Assembly (NCBI RefSeq): GCF_004339095.1
Contig: NZ_SMGQ01000011.1
Location: 955,652 to 1,019,651 of the forward strand
Direction of reading: 5' to 3'
DNA from: Natranaerovirga hydrolytica
GTDB lineage: Bacteria; Bacillota; Clostridia; Lachnospirales; DSM-24629
DNA: 64,000 bases
The position numbers and the translations under genes were made by a program. Positions 45,378-55,277 of this stretch are shown piece by piece. The notes under the pieces are model-generated. The model did no database searches. It saw only the letters and a list, made by a program, of their open reading frames with translations, and was not told the DNA's origin. How positions within the stretch are numbered: the stretch's first letter is position 1; every line of letters begins with the position of its first letter.

Positions 45378-46145
45378 TTAATCACCCTTCTTTTTACTGT
45401 TGCCTGTTCTGTAACCGTGAGTAAAATTTTCATCGTACAGTTTAGACAATTCATAATGACTTGCCATAAAATGCCCTACTAAAATTTGAGCAAAACGGTT
45501 AATACCTGCTGCTTTCACTTTTTTCCCAATATCTTCTAAAGTGCCTCGTATGATTTTTTCATCTTCCCAAGTGGCTTTATAAACCACCGCAATAGGCGTG
45601 TGTTTGTCATATGCACTCAAAAGTTCTTCCACCACTTCATCTATGGCTTGAACAGATAGAAAAATAGACATGGTCGCTTGATGCTTAGCCAAATCTTTTA
45701 AGGAACCGCCTTCGTTATGACCAGTTCTTCCAGAACGCCTTGTAATAATAACCGTTTGAGATACGCCTGGTAAAGTTAATTCTTCTTTTATTGCTGCTGC
45801 TGCACCTAAAAAAGAACTGACACCAGGTATGATTTTATATGGAATGTTGTATGTTTTTAATCGATCCATTTGCTCTTTAATCGCACCATAAATCGATGGA
45901 TCCCCTGTATGTAAACGCACAACCTTTTTGCCTTTTTGATGCATTTGATGCATCACTTCAATCACTTCATCTAATGTCATTTGTGCACTGTTATAAGTTA
46001 TGACGTCTTTTTGACAATACGCCAATAATTTTTCATTAACCAGCGACCCAGCATATATAACACAATCTGCTTTTTCTAATGCTTTCATCCCTTTTATGGT
46101 TATTAATTCCACATCACCTGGACCAGCCCCGACAAAAATCACCAT
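45378..46145 (-). CDS. cbiF: Cobalt-precorrin-4 C11-methyltransferase
   Basis: 255 aa. 'MVIFVGAGPGDVELITIKGMKALEKADCVIYAGSLVNEKLL', 'VRLHTGDPSIYGAIKEQMD' and 'YKIIPGVSSFLGAAAAIKEELTLPGVSQTVIITRRSGRTGHNE' are CobM/CbiF signatures. Its ATG overlaps the cbiL stop. Confidence 0.95.
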   Translation of the reverse strand: MVIFVGAGPGDVELITIKGMKALEKADCVIYAGSLVNEKLLAYCQKDVITYNSAQMTLDEVIEVMHQMHQKGKKVVRLHTGDPSIYGAIKEQMDRLKTYNIPYKIIPGVSSFLGAAAAIKEELTLPGVSQTVIITRRSGRTGHNEGGSLKDLAKHQATMSIFLSVQAIDEVVEELLSAYDKHTPIAVVYKATWEDEKIIRGTLEDIGKKVKAAGINRFAQILVGHFMASHYELSKLYDENFTHGYRTGNSKKKGD

Positions 46146-46846
46146 TACTGCCCCCCCTTTTTACTTAAAAGTAATGTTAAATATTCTTTGTTATTGGTTA
46201 AAGCTTCTTGGATATTGGTATGTATCTTACTTTCATTAAAGCCGCATTTTTCTACTAAGATACTGTTATGGACCATGTTATGCTGACGAATATGTTCCAA
46301 AACTCTTGTTTCTCTATTGTATATTTTTAAAAATGCAAACACATCTGAATGTGAAAGCACCTGATTGATTTGCTCATCCTTTGCATTCATTGGCAAGATG
46401 CTTAACACTTGGTCTCTCTCTACTAATGGTTGATTGGCCATAGCTGCTGCAGCACAAAAAGAGGTAATACCTGGTATGGTTTCTACTGCAATGCTTTGAG
46501 ATAGATTTTTTAAAATATAACCATAGGTGCTGTAAATCGAGGGATCCCCTAACGTAACAAAGGCTACATTTTTTCCATTATTGATATGTTGTTCAATTGC
46601 TCTTGCAGCTTCTTTTCCTGCCTTTATAAAAATTTCTTCATCCTTGACCATTGGGAAACCAATTTTTTCTATCTGCAAATTGGCTTTTAAATAGGGTTCA
46701 ACAATTTGATGTGCAACGCCTTTTTCCCCTTTTTTAGTTTCTGGTAAATACAACACATCAATTTTTTCTAATGCTTTTACTCCCTTGATGGTAATGAGTT
46801 CTGGATCTCCTGGTCCTACACCAATGCCGTAAAATTTTGTCATCAT
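46145..46846 (-). CDS. cbiL: Cobalt-factor II / precorrin-2 C20-methyltransferase
   Basis: 233 aa. 'KFYGIGVGPGDPELITIKGVKALEKIDVLYLPETKKGEKGVAHQIV' and 'VAFVTLGDPSIYSTYGYILKNL' mark CbiL/CobI. It performs the first methylation after cobalt insertion. Confidence 0.94.
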   Translation of the reverse strand: MMTKFYGIGVGPGDPELITIKGVKALEKIDVLYLPETKKGEKGVAHQIVEPYLKANLQIEKIGFPMVKDEEIFIKAGKEAARAIEQHINNGKNVAFVTLGDPSIYSTYGYILKNLSQSIAVETIPGITSFCAAAAMANQPLVERDQVLSILPMNAKDEQINQVLSHSDVFAFLKIYNRETRVLEHIRQHNMVHNSILVEKCGFNESKIHTNIQEALTNNKEYLTLLLSKKGGQ

Positions 46847-46862
46847 TTTTATCCCTTCTTGC

Positions 46863-47441
46863 TTATATTTTTCTTGCTGAAATAATGTAAATTGGATTGT
46901 ATGCTTTCATCATCCAACCGATTTTTCCTTCCCCTTTGGATATTTGTACTTGAATACACTGAATATCTTCAAAGTTGTACCGTTCTAAATGGTTTAAAAT
47001 TTTATACGTACTTTCTAATAAAATGGTGTTGGCTACAAAAATGCCTTTTGGTTTTAAATGATCATAAACATACTCTAATATACCCTCTACTTTTTTACTG
47101 CCTCCGCCTAAAAATATTCTGTCAAATACTTGATTCGGAAGGTCTTGTGGCGCTTGACCTAATAGAGTGGTTACATTGTTCAACTGAAATTTCTTTACAT
47201 TCTCAGTGGTCAAATAGATGGCTTCTTCTTTTTGATCAATGGCTATGACTTCACCTTTATTAGCCAGTCGACCGCATTCTACTGTTATACTGCCTGTTCC
47301 ACAACCGATGTCTAAAATTTGTCCATTATTTGGTATTTGTAATTTGGATAAGGTTATGGTTCTTATTTCGCATTTTGTCATTGGAATATTGCCTCTTATA
47401 AATGCATCATCTGAAATGCCAAAAGTATTATGATCTGTCAT
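46863..47441 (-). CDS. cbiT: Cobalt-precorrin-6B C15-methyltransferase (decarboxylating)
   Basis: 192 aa Rossmann methyltransferase: 'MTKCEIRTITLSKLQIPNNGQILDIGCGTGSITVECGRLA' and 'VFDRIFLGGGSKKVEGILEYV'. I place the start at the ATG at 47441; an in-frame TTG three codons upstream is an alternative. Overlaps cbiE. Works with CbiE to methylate C5 and C15 and remove the acetate CO2. Confidence 0.92.
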   Translation of the reverse strand: MTDHNTFGISDDAFIRGNIPMTKCEIRTITLSKLQIPNNGQILDIGCGTGSITVECGRLANKGEVIAIDQKEEAIYLTTENVKKFQLNNVTTLLGQAPQDLPNQVFDRIFLGGGSKKVEGILEYVYDHLKPKGIFVANTILLESTYKILNHLERYNFEDIQCIQVQISKGEGKIGWMMKAYNPIYIISARKI

Positions 47442-48054
47442 TTTTTTCAATCACCACCACACATAAATTTTTAAAATCTTTGTTGGTAAAGTCTTCTACC
47501 TTACCTTTAACAATACGTTCTTCTGGATAAGATAAATTTTCACCTACAATCATTTGATACTGTCCGTACAGATTGATTACATCTGAAGCAATTTTACCAG
47601 GTGTATTGATTGAATCCGTTAGTAAAAAAAGCTTATTCTCCTTTGCAAGCAACGCATTCACATCTTTACTTTTGCCATGTAAGCTGTGTAAAGCATAATC
47701 TTTATAATTGCGCTTTAGTCGTGCAAACAAATACTGAAATGAACTGATTCCAGGTATGACTTCTATCCATTTTTCATCTAAATGTTTTTTGATATAATCC
47801 AATAAACTGTAAAATCCGGTATCACCTGAAACAATAATGGCTATATTTTTTTTATGTCTTTCTTCTTTTATAATGGATACTATCTTTTCTAAATTGCCTT
47901 CATAGCATACTGTTTCTTTTTTCAAATGGGCAAATGCTTCAAGATTTCTAGAAGCACCGATTACCATATGGCTTTTTTTCACTGCTTCATAAGCTATAGG
48001 AAGTATATACCCCTTATGCCCTGGACCTATGCCAACAATTTTAATTGTATTCAT
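47428..48054 (-). CDS. cbiE: Cobalt-precorrin-7 C5-methyltransferase
   Basis: 208 aa tetrapyrrole methylase: 'IKIVGIGPGHKGYILPIAYEAVKKSHMVIGASRNLEAF', 'IIVSGDTGFYSLLDYIKKHL', 'IEVIPGISSFQYLFARL', 'LSYPEERIVKGKVED'. Encoded separately from CbiT (in other bacteria they are fused as CobL), with overlaps on both sides. Confidence 0.93.
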   Translation of the reverse strand: MNTIKIVGIGPGHKGYILPIAYEAVKKSHMVIGASRNLEAFAHLKKETVCYEGNLEKIVSIIKEERHKKNIAIIVSGDTGFYSLLDYIKKHLDEKWIEVIPGISSFQYLFARLKRNYKDYALHSLHGKSKDVNALLAKENKLFLLTDSINTPGKIASDVINLYGQYQMIVGENLSYPEERIVKGKVEDFTNKDFKNLCVVVIEKNDRS

Positions 48055-49168
48055 GGTTTATCCTTTCTATGGTTTGATCAAATGCGTCACTTGTAGAAAT
48101 GAGCTGAGTCATACTAAAAAAAGCAATCTCTATATTCATTTGGTCAAAAACATACTCTCTACACTGCTCTGCTGCCTTATTCGCCAATAATTTATACACC
48201 GACAAAAAACCTGCTTGCTCTACAATGTCTAATACTTCATCTGTGGTTTTACATGCCATAACCTGTTGAAGATTATCTTGTTTCATACCCATAATGCCCA
48301 GATGAGCTGTTAATATCTCCATTCTTGTTCTACTGATTCGGTTATGGGTATAAAAAGTACCGCCTGATAATTTGATTAACTTACCCATATGTCCGGCTAT
48401 AATGACCTCTTGAAACCCTAAATCCGTTGCTTGTTCCAGGGCATGCCCTATATAATTGCTTACTTTTATACAATTTTTGTTCGTGTAATTGAAATGGGTG
48501 TGTAGTAATTTTTCACCAATACTGCCTGGTACCAATGCTAACGTTGTATACCCTTTTTCTTTTAACATTTTAAGCTCCAGTACAATGGTCTCTTTTAAGG
48601 CATCTTCTGACATGGGCTCTACAATTCCTGTTGTCCCTAATATGGAAAGACCACCGATGATTCCCAGCTTTGGGTTGAAGGTTCTTTTTGCTAAGCGTTC
48701 TCCTTCTGGTAAGTCAATAATAACATACACACCTTGGGGTGGGTCATAGAGGCTTCTGACTGCATTTTGAATCATTTCCCTTGGAACTGGATTAATGGCC
48801 CATTCTCCCACTGGAATGGATAAACCTTTTTGAGTCACTTTTCCTACACCTTGTCCACCGACAACTGTTACTTTATTTTCTTTTTGCAATGTAACCGTTG
48901 CCATAACTGCCATTCCATTTGTAATATCTGGATCATCTCCTGAATCTTTAATCACATAACAACTGGCTTTTTCTTTATCAAAATAAGGTCTTTTTACATC
49001 TAATGTCAGGGTCCACCCTTTAGGAGTTAGTATCTTTATGCTGTGACAGATTTTTTGGTTTTTCAGCATCCATGTTGCCGCCTTTGCTGCTGCTGTTGCA
49101 CAAGAGCCTGTTGTATAGCCTGTTCTTAAACGTTTGCCATTGGTATAAATATAACGTGCATTATTCAA
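48041..49168 (-). CDS. cbiD: Cobalt-precorrin-5B C1-methyltransferase
   Basis: 375 aa. 'LRTGYTTGSCATAAAKAATWML' is the CbiD N terminus; 'DSGDDPDITNGMAVMATV', 'INPVPREMIQNAVRS' and 'LGIIGGLSILGTTGIVEPMSEDALKETI' follow. The start is a TTG that overlaps the end of the cbiK-cbiC gene. It occurs only in the anaerobic (cobalt-early) route, so it fixes the pathway type. Confidence 0.94.
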   Translation of the reverse strand: MNNARYIYTNGKRLRTGYTTGSCATAAAKAATWMLKNQKICHSIKILTPKGWTLTLDVKRPYFDKEKASCYVIKDSGDDPDITNGMAVMATVTLQKENKVTVVGGQGVGKVTQKGLSIPVGEWAINPVPREMIQNAVRSLYDPPQGVYVIIDLPEGERLAKRTFNPKLGIIGGLSILGTTGIVEPMSEDALKETIVLELKMLKEKGYTTLALVPGSIGEKLLHTHFNYTNKNCIKVSNYIGHALEQATDLGFQEVIIAGHMGKLIKLSGGTFYTHNRISRTRMEILTAHLGIMGMKQDNLQQVMACKTTDEVLDIVEQAGFLSVYKLLANKAAEQCREYVFDQMNIEIAFFSMTQLISTSDAFDQTIERINHEYN

Positions 49169-50561
49169 GTACTTTCACCGCTTCTCTTAGCAATGCATTG
49201 ACCATTGCCACTGCAATGGTGCTACCACCTTTTTTACCTTGTGTTATAATAGACGGTATCTCACTTTCCCACAATGCTTCTTTAGATTCTTCTGCACCTA
49301 CAAACCCAACCGGCACACCGATTACACCGACAATATCTGGATTGTCATTTTCAATAATTCTATACAAAGCTGTTGGTGCATTGCCAATAACAAATATTTT
49401 TGGGGATGGTGTTTCTAATGCCATATCTACAGCTGCCATAGAGCGGGTTGTGTTATTGGATTGAGCTTTTTCATAAGCTTTTGGGGTTCCAACATAACAT
49501 TCTACTTTTACACCTAATTTTGTTGCCAATGTTTTGCTAATCCCTGCTCGAATCATTTCTGTATCTGTTACAATTGTACAGCCATTTTCCAAAGCTGTTA
49601 CAAACTTGTCTTCTATACCTGCTTTAAACTGAATCAAGTCTTCGTATTCAAACTCTGTTGTGGTATGTATCACTCTTTTAATAAGGCTTAGTTGTATTGG
49701 GTTAACCGTTGTATTTTTCATTGACTTGTGAATGATGTCAAAGCTTTTATTTTCTATTTCTATTGGATTTTGTATATAATGGTATTTTTTTTCTTCTTGA
49801 ATAAGTGATTTTGTTTTATTGACATAGATTTGTTGAATGTATGGATTTTCACCTAATCCTTTTAAATGCGTTGTCACGTCATATCCTAATGCTTTTAATT
49901 GATTTTTCCAAGAATCTTCTTCTTCGCCATCTAGGTCATTGATGGCATGGTCACCTGCCACTAATAACAATGGCATTATAAGCACTTTTTTATAATTCCC
50001 TTGTTTTAACATTTCAAGGACTTTATCTGTACCCTCTTCTATGGTCCCGATGATAACTGGTAGTTTTTCTTTGTTCCACTCTTCTTGTAATCTTTCATAA
50101 CATTTATTGGCTTTGTGTTCCGTTCCATGACCTACTAACAATAGACATTCATCTTGTTGTGGCGTCCATTGTTTTTTTATGGCCTTTAGAATTGTTAAGT
50201 AGTCTTCATCTTTAAAAAATAACGGTTCACCTAATGTTATATTGACCTTTGAATGGTTGGTGTTTTTGATTGTATTTTGGATTTTTTCATATTCAAATCC
50301 TGGAATCAAATGTAACGGTTGAACAAAGATTTCATTATACCCTTGACCAATTAATTCTTCTAAGGCTTCTTGAGGATTGTTAAAATGGATGTCTTGTTTT
50401 TTTAGTTTTGCTATGATTTTATAAGAAGTGTATGCACTGGTTATATGAACGCTTGGAAAAGTCTTTTGAATGGATTTCTCCACTGCTTCAATGGCATTTT
50501 CTCTAGCTTTTTTATAACTGCTTCCAAAACTTACTATTAAAATTGCTTTTTTAGTATTCAT
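49161..50561 (-). CDS. cbiK-cbiC: Fused sirohydrochlorin cobaltochelatase CbiK and precorrin-8X methylmutase CbiC
   Basis: 466 aa from the ATG at 50561 (AAGGAG 7 nt upstream). Residues ~1-265 are a CbiK-type chelatase: 'KKAILIVSFGSSYKKARENAI', the metal His in 'LLLVGHGTEHKAN' and 'MPLLLVAGDHAINDLDGEEEDSWK'. Residues ~270-466 are CbiC: 'SLIKRVIHTTTEFEYEDLIQF' (catalytic His), 'GCTIVTDTEMIRAGISK', 'KIFVIGNAPTALYRIIE' and 'DIVGVIGVPVGFVGAEESKEALW'. It thus carries both the first (cobalt insertion) and a late (methyl shift to cobyrinic acid) step of the ring pathway. First gene of the operon after riboswitch and terminator. Confidence 0.95.
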   Translation of the reverse strand: MNTKKAILIVSFGSSYKKARENAIEAVEKSIQKTFPSVHITSAYTSYKIIAKLKKQDIHFNNPQEALEELIGQGYNEIFVQPLHLIPGFEYEKIQNTIKNTNHSKVNITLGEPLFFKDEDYLTILKAIKKQWTPQQDECLLLVGHGTEHKANKCYERLQEEWNKEKLPVIIGTIEEGTDKVLEMLKQGNYKKVLIMPLLLVAGDHAINDLDGEEEDSWKNQLKALGYDVTTHLKGLGENPYIQQIYVNKTKSLIQEEKKYHYIQNPIEIENKSFDIIHKSMKNTTVNPIQLSLIKRVIHTTTEFEYEDLIQFKAGIEDKFVTALENGCTIVTDTEMIRAGISKTLATKLGVKVECYVGTPKAYEKAQSNNTTRSMAAVDMALETPSPKIFVIGNAPTALYRIIENDNPDIVGVIGVPVGFVGAEESKEALWESEIPSIITQGKKGGSTIAVAMVNALLREAVKVLE

Positions 50562-50585
50562 AATAATTCTCCTTGTATGATAAGA

Positions 50586-50619
50586 TATAAAAAAACCTCC
50601 CAACATAATGTGAGAGGTT
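50586..50619 (-). terminator. Riboswitch-controlled terminator before cbiK-cbiC
   Basis: Minus-strand AACCTCTCAC...TTGGGAGGTT followed by a run of T. It sits between the cobalamin riboswitch and the start codon, as expected for transcriptional attenuation when B12 is plentiful. Confidence 0.85.
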
Positions 50620-50769
50620 ATCGTTATAGACATCTACTTATTTAATTTCGCATATCTTGTCTGTACCTTTACAAAGACTTGCTTGCCTATTACTTTCTTA
50701 TGTAATGACTTATAATAAGTATTCTACCACACCTCTCCATCACTCGTAGAGATATTTTGGTGCAAGATA

Positions 50770-50930
50770 AAAGGCAGGTATTCTGACTCTGGATCATTAA
50801 CTCATTTACGTCTTCCCAAATTGCTTCAGTGACTTTTGTAAATCATTTCTCCATTACAGCGGCGGGACCGTACAGGATTTTCACCTGTTTCCCTTTTAAT
50901 TCTCAGTAGCAATACTTAGAAACCATTTAT
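50770..50930 (-). ncRNA. Cobalamin riboswitch of the early corrin operon
   Basis: Minus-strand blocks in order: GGGAAACAGGTGAAAATCCTG, CGGTCCCGCCGCTGTAA, the B12 box region (AGTCACTGAAGCAATTTGGG) and the closing CCAGAGTCAGAATACCTGCC. About 150 nt of expression platform with further pairing potential and a terminator follow before cbiK-cbiC. Confidence 0.95.
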
Positions 50931-50959
50931 CTACGCTATTCAGTTTTAAAATATACTTA

Positions 50960-50988
50960 ACGTTACCAAATAATCATTATTTTGTCAA
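50960..50988 (-). promoter_or_regulatory. Promoter of the early corrin operon
   Basis: Minus-strand TTGACA (50983-50988), 17-bp spacer, TAACGT (50960-50965); the start would be ~20 nt upstream of the riboswitch. Confidence 0.6.
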
Positions 50989-51148
50989 TTGCTTTTTAGT
51001 ATAAGATGGGTCAAGTTATGATGTGAAACTTATGCTGCCTATAACATTTATTTTTATAATATAATTATTAATTTTTATTTGTTAGTAAATGTTTATACTG
51101 TGATATGATCTGATCATTGACAAACCTAGTCAAAGGAGGAATAAATTA

Positions 51149-51178
51149 ATTTCAATACATTTTATGTTAAGGTTCTAC
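51149..51178 (-). repeat. Solitary degenerate CRISPR repeat beyond the array
   Basis: Same 30-bp unit as the array but with TTT where the array has CTC. In crRNA orientation its central stem (ACAT/ATGT) is kept and the loop is AAA. It is preceded by a relic leader (51179-51361), not by a normal spacer. Confidence 0.9.
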
Positions 51179-51361
51179 TAGTCGCAAAGCAAGTCTATAT
51201 GTATATTAAACCATAATTATACTTATTAAATCAAGTATATATTAAACTTTGTCTTAAAAAACTTGGATATTATTGAATTAATTATTATAATCAAAAAGTT
51301 TCATTTAATATCAAGGTTGTTCTGCAGCTTATATTAAAACGCACAATTAGAATTATCCTAA
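51179..51361 (-). promoter_or_regulatory. Relic CRISPR leader
   Basis: 183 bp replacing a spacer. On the minus strand it contains TTGATT (51229-51234), 18 bp, TTTAAT (51205-51210), 26 nt before the solitary repeat. The active leader has the same boxes, the same 18-bp spacing and 27 nt to its first repeat, and the intervening bases align (ATTAAACCA.TAATTA..CTTAT.AAATCAAG). So it is a copy or fossil of the leader. Confidence 0.8.
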
Positions 51362-54300
51362 ATTTCAATACATCTTATGTTAAGGTTCTACTTAGAGAGC
51401 GAACTAAAAACAAGAATGGATTACCAGTATTTCAATACATCTCATGTTAAGGTTCTACCAGAAGTGCCAGAGTTAACAAGAAACGCGGACTATTAATTTC
51501 AATACATCTCATGTTAAGGTTCTACCTTCAAGCTCCCGTTATCGGCAATGCCGATTTTATAATTTCAATACATCTCATGTTAAGGTTCTACAAAACAGAA
51601 TTATTAATTAAAACACCTTGGTTAGTATTTCAATACATCTCATGTTAAGGTTCTACACAATGTGATAGATACAGACACAGGAATGGATTTTGCATTTCAA
51701 TACATCTCATGTTAAGGTTCTACACCCAGAATATAATGGAACTCTACAAAGTACATCATATTTCAATACATCTCATGTTAAGGTTCTACGAGGACTATGA
51801 CGATTAAAATAACAACAGAATTACTATTTCAATACATCTCATGTTAAGGTTCTACAGAAAAAGAACATCTATTTGGTGGTGTGCCTATTATATTTCAATA
51901 CATCTCATGTTAAGGTTCTACGGATTATGCTTCTATTATACCATCCACTTCACAAAAATTTCAATACATCTCATGTTAAGGTTCTACGCACTATGAGTTT
52001 TCCGATTATGACAATCTTTCTTCATTTCAATACATCTCATGTTAAGGTTCTACTTGTTTTAGCACCCTCATACACTCGTTGAATCCTTTATTTCAATACA
52101 TCTCATGTTAAGGTTCTACGATACCTTTAAACACAAGAATTAATAATATTAACAAATTTCAATACATCTCATGTTAAGGTTCTACAAAATGAAATAATAA
52201 ATATTGGGGAGAGTGAAGAAAGATTTCAATACATCTCATGTTAAGGTTCTACTGTAACTAGATTTACTTAGTATTTTATCGTCTAGCATATTTCAATACA
52301 TCTCATGTTAAGGTTCTACTTCCATATTCATCATATATAGGTGGTCTCTTATGCTCATTTCAATACATCTCATGTTAAGGTTCTACAAAGGTGACTTTGT
52401 TATCAAAGATGGCAAATTAGTATTTCAATACATCTCATGTTAAGGTTCTACTGTATTCATACCTTTGTTATTATATAAATCACACGTATTTCAATACATC
52501 TCATGTTAAGGTTCTACAATATTTAAAATTTCCGGTGTACCAGTAGTAAAAACATTTCAATACATCTCATGTTAAGGTTCTACCTTCTCTTTTCCCTTAG
52601 AATTAACAGAAGATGGTATATTTCAATACATCTCATGTTAAGGTTCTACGTCTTAACCTCGTATCTAAGTTGATTCCTTTTTACTATTTCAATACATCTC
52701 ATGTTAAGGTTCTACATTTGGATATGAAGTGGCTTGGAGAGCATTTAAAGCATTTCAATACATCTCATGTTAAGGTTCTACGGTTGTTAGCTTTCCAACT
52801 TTCCAATCCTTTAGCGATTTCAATACATCTCATGTTAAGGTTCTACGGGATATGACACCAAGAGAAATTACTTTAGCATTATTTCAATACATCTCATGTT
52901 AAGGTTCTACAATAGGTTCCGGAATACATAGAGGTCGTGGTGTCATATTTCAATACATCTCATGTTAAGGTTCTACTCTTCCCCATAATAATAAAGTTTA
53001 TTTTGTTTTGGATTTCAATACATCTCATGTTAAGGTTCTACCAACGGTTTATAGTGCAAAAGAATCTGCTGAAGCTAATTTCAATACATCTCATGTTAAG
53101 GTTCTACGGCTAACAGCAATAAATATGAAAGATTTTTAAATGCATTTCAATACATCTCATGTTAAGGTTCTACACTTACCGATGCAGAAGGTAATATGTT
53201 GCCTTTTAAATTTCAATACATCTCATGTTAAGGTTCTACATTACATTATTAAAAACATTAGATTTTGGACTTAAATTTCAATACATCTCATGTTAAGGTT
53301 CTACGCTCAATATGCAAGCACAATTTTTGGGCAACAAGCTAATTTCAATACATCTCATGTTAAGGTTCTACCAGAAATTATGTTAAAGGAATTGCGTCCC
53401 AAATACGCATTTCAATACATCTCATGTTAAGGTTCTACATACGTATTATTTGTGTTTTTTACTAAGTCCTCCCAAATTTCAATACATCTCATGTTAAGGT
53501 TCTACAAAGACGTCTGCTCCCTAATCGGCTTAGCTATTCTATTTCAATACATCTCATGTTAAGGTTCTACATAATTGCTAATCACGGTGTATATATAGTC
53601 ACCCCATTTCAATACATCTCATGTTAAGGTTCTACAGAATTAAAAAATTACATCACCAAGGCAGAATATGCATTTCAATACATCTCATGTTAAGGTTCTA
53701 CTCTATTTGCCATAATTAAATTATTAGCAAATGACGAATTTCAATACATCTCATGTTAAGGTTCTACATTATTAGAGGGGTTTTCATTTAAAAATTCTAT
53801 TGAATTTCAATACATCTCATGTTAAGGTTCTACTAATATCAAGGCTGAAAAGCCTATAAATTGGAGGTTTATTTCAATACATCTCATGTTAAGGTTCTAC
53901 AAAACCACTAATCAAAAGTTTGTTTACATACCATAATTTCAATACATCTCATGTTAAGGTTCTACAGAATAAAACCATTACAGTTGATGAATTGGCTTGG
54001 TATTTCAATACATCTCATGTTAAGGTTCTACTTTAATTGTAGATGATTACGAAAGACGAAACGGCTTATTTCAATACATCTCATGTTAAGGTTCTACCAA
54101 TGAGATAACCCTAAATGTTCTTAGGGGATCAGAATTTCAATACATCTCATGTTAAGGTTCTACTATAATCAAGTTAAAGGGGCAGGGACCTCGGCAAGCA
54201 TTTCAATACATCTCATGTTAAGGTTCTACAAATATGAATTAGCACGATTAGAGCATATAAGACCATTTCAATACATCTCATGTTAAGGTTCTACAAGATA

Positions 54301-54753
54301 AATCAATAGAGTGTGACGTTCAGCCGATTAATTTCAATACATCTCATGTTAAGGTTCTACAAACCATAAATGGCATAGGTGATATAAGAGGAAATATTTC
54401 AATACATCTCATGTTAAGGTTCTACTCCCTAATCGGCTTAGCTATCCTAGAAAATACTTGATTTCAATACATCTCATGTTAAGGTTCTACCTATCTACAA
54501 TATCTGTAAGAAACCCAGCAACACTATTTCAATACATCTCATGTTAAGGTTCTACATAAATGGTGGTATCTTATTAAAAATTAACAATAAAATTTCAATA
54601 CATCTCATGTTAAGGTTCTACTTCAGAATCTGACAAACTTGAAGCACTTGAATTAAAATTTCAATACATCTCATGTTAAGGTTCTACACACGCTATGTAT
54701 TCATAATCCAAATCATTATAATTATTTCAATACATCTCATGTTAAGGTTCTAC
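51362..54753 (-). CRISPR. Type I-B CRISPR array, 52 repeats and 51 spacers
   Basis: 30-bp repeat, on the plus strand beginning ATTTCAATACATCTCATG and ending TTAAGGTTCTAC; in crRNA orientation (minus) it starts GTAGAACC and ends ATTGAAAT, the usual I-B 8-nt handle. Repeats start at 51362, 51429, 51496, 51562 and so on every 64-67 bp to 54724. Spacers are 34-37 bp. The repeats I read are identical except the leader-distal one at 51362, which has one C-to-T change. Transcription is leftwards from the leader at 54754-54992, so the newest spacers are at the right. Several spacers read as open protein fragments, e.g. 53305-53341 gives AQYASTIFGQQA, which resembles phage tail tape-measure proteins. 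Confidence 0.98.
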
Positions 54754-54992
54754 CAACGTAAAATCAACGTTCTTATATTTATTAAACCACATAATTACTT
54801 ATAAAATCAAGGGTTTTATAACTTTTTTCCAGCTAAATTTTTTAATTGGATTTATTATGATGCATGCTTTATAAAACCTTGAATTTTTGAGGATTGTAGG
54901 TCTTTTTTATAGTTTTTTAGCTGGAAAAATAGTTAAATCTTTATATATTCTTGGTTGTTGATTTAAATAAATTCAATTCTATTAGTTAAAAA
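54754..54992 (-). promoter_or_regulatory. CRISPR leader with promoter and interleaved inverted repeats
   Basis: Promoter on the minus strand: TTGATT (54805-54810), 18 bp, TTTAAT (54781-54786), 27 nt before the first repeat. Upstream are two interleaved inverted repeats: TCAAGGGTTTTATAA (54807-54821) with 54869-54882, and TTTTTTCCAGCTAAA (54823-54837) with 54916-54929. The second motif recurs near cas2 and at the cas1 end. Confidence 0.8.
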
Positions 54993-55277
54993 TCATAAAA
55001 ACAATTCCCCATTTGGTTCTTTAGGATTCTTTCCTAATGTTACTTCATCAAAGTAATAATCACTTAACAAATTAATGAACGTTACAAAGTCTTCATTCTT
55101 GTTAATTATTTTTTCTAATTCAGCTTGTAAACTCATTAACTTGGATGGTGTTATTTCACCTCTAAATACTGATTTTTGATGATGTGTTAAATATTTTTTG
55201 CATATTTTAAAAACTTTTGCTACTCTTTTTTCATTAACATCATAAAATAAAAACACATAGTTATAGTTCTTTTTCAT
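54993..55277 (-). CDS. cas2: CRISPR-associated endonuclease Cas2
   Basis: 94 aa ferredoxin-like fold: 'NYVFLFYDVNEKRVAKVFKICKKYLTHHQKSVFRGEITPSKLMSLQAELEKII' with the N-terminal Asp of Cas2 (YDVNEKR). It forms the adaptation complex with Cas1. Last cas gene, next to the leader; SD GGGAGG precedes the ATG. The 124-bp gap to cas1 holds two copies of a TTTAGCTGAAA-like motif. Confidence 0.95.
   Translation of the reverse strand: MKKNYNYVFLFYDVNEKRVAKVFKICKKYLTHHQKSVFRGEITPSKLMSLQAELEKIINKNEDFVTFINLLSDYYFDEVTLGKNPKEPNGELFL

Noticed and set aside
51100-51148. AAAGGAGG next to the solitary repeat as a possible CreT-like toxin mini-gene
   Set aside because: No start codon follows the SD-like sequence at a workable distance, and no promoter directs it convincingly.
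51873-52855. Open frames running through the CRISPR array (51873-52082 and 52613-52855)
   Set aside because: They translate the repeat as FNTSHVKVL over and over; they exist only because the repeat lacks stops in that frame.
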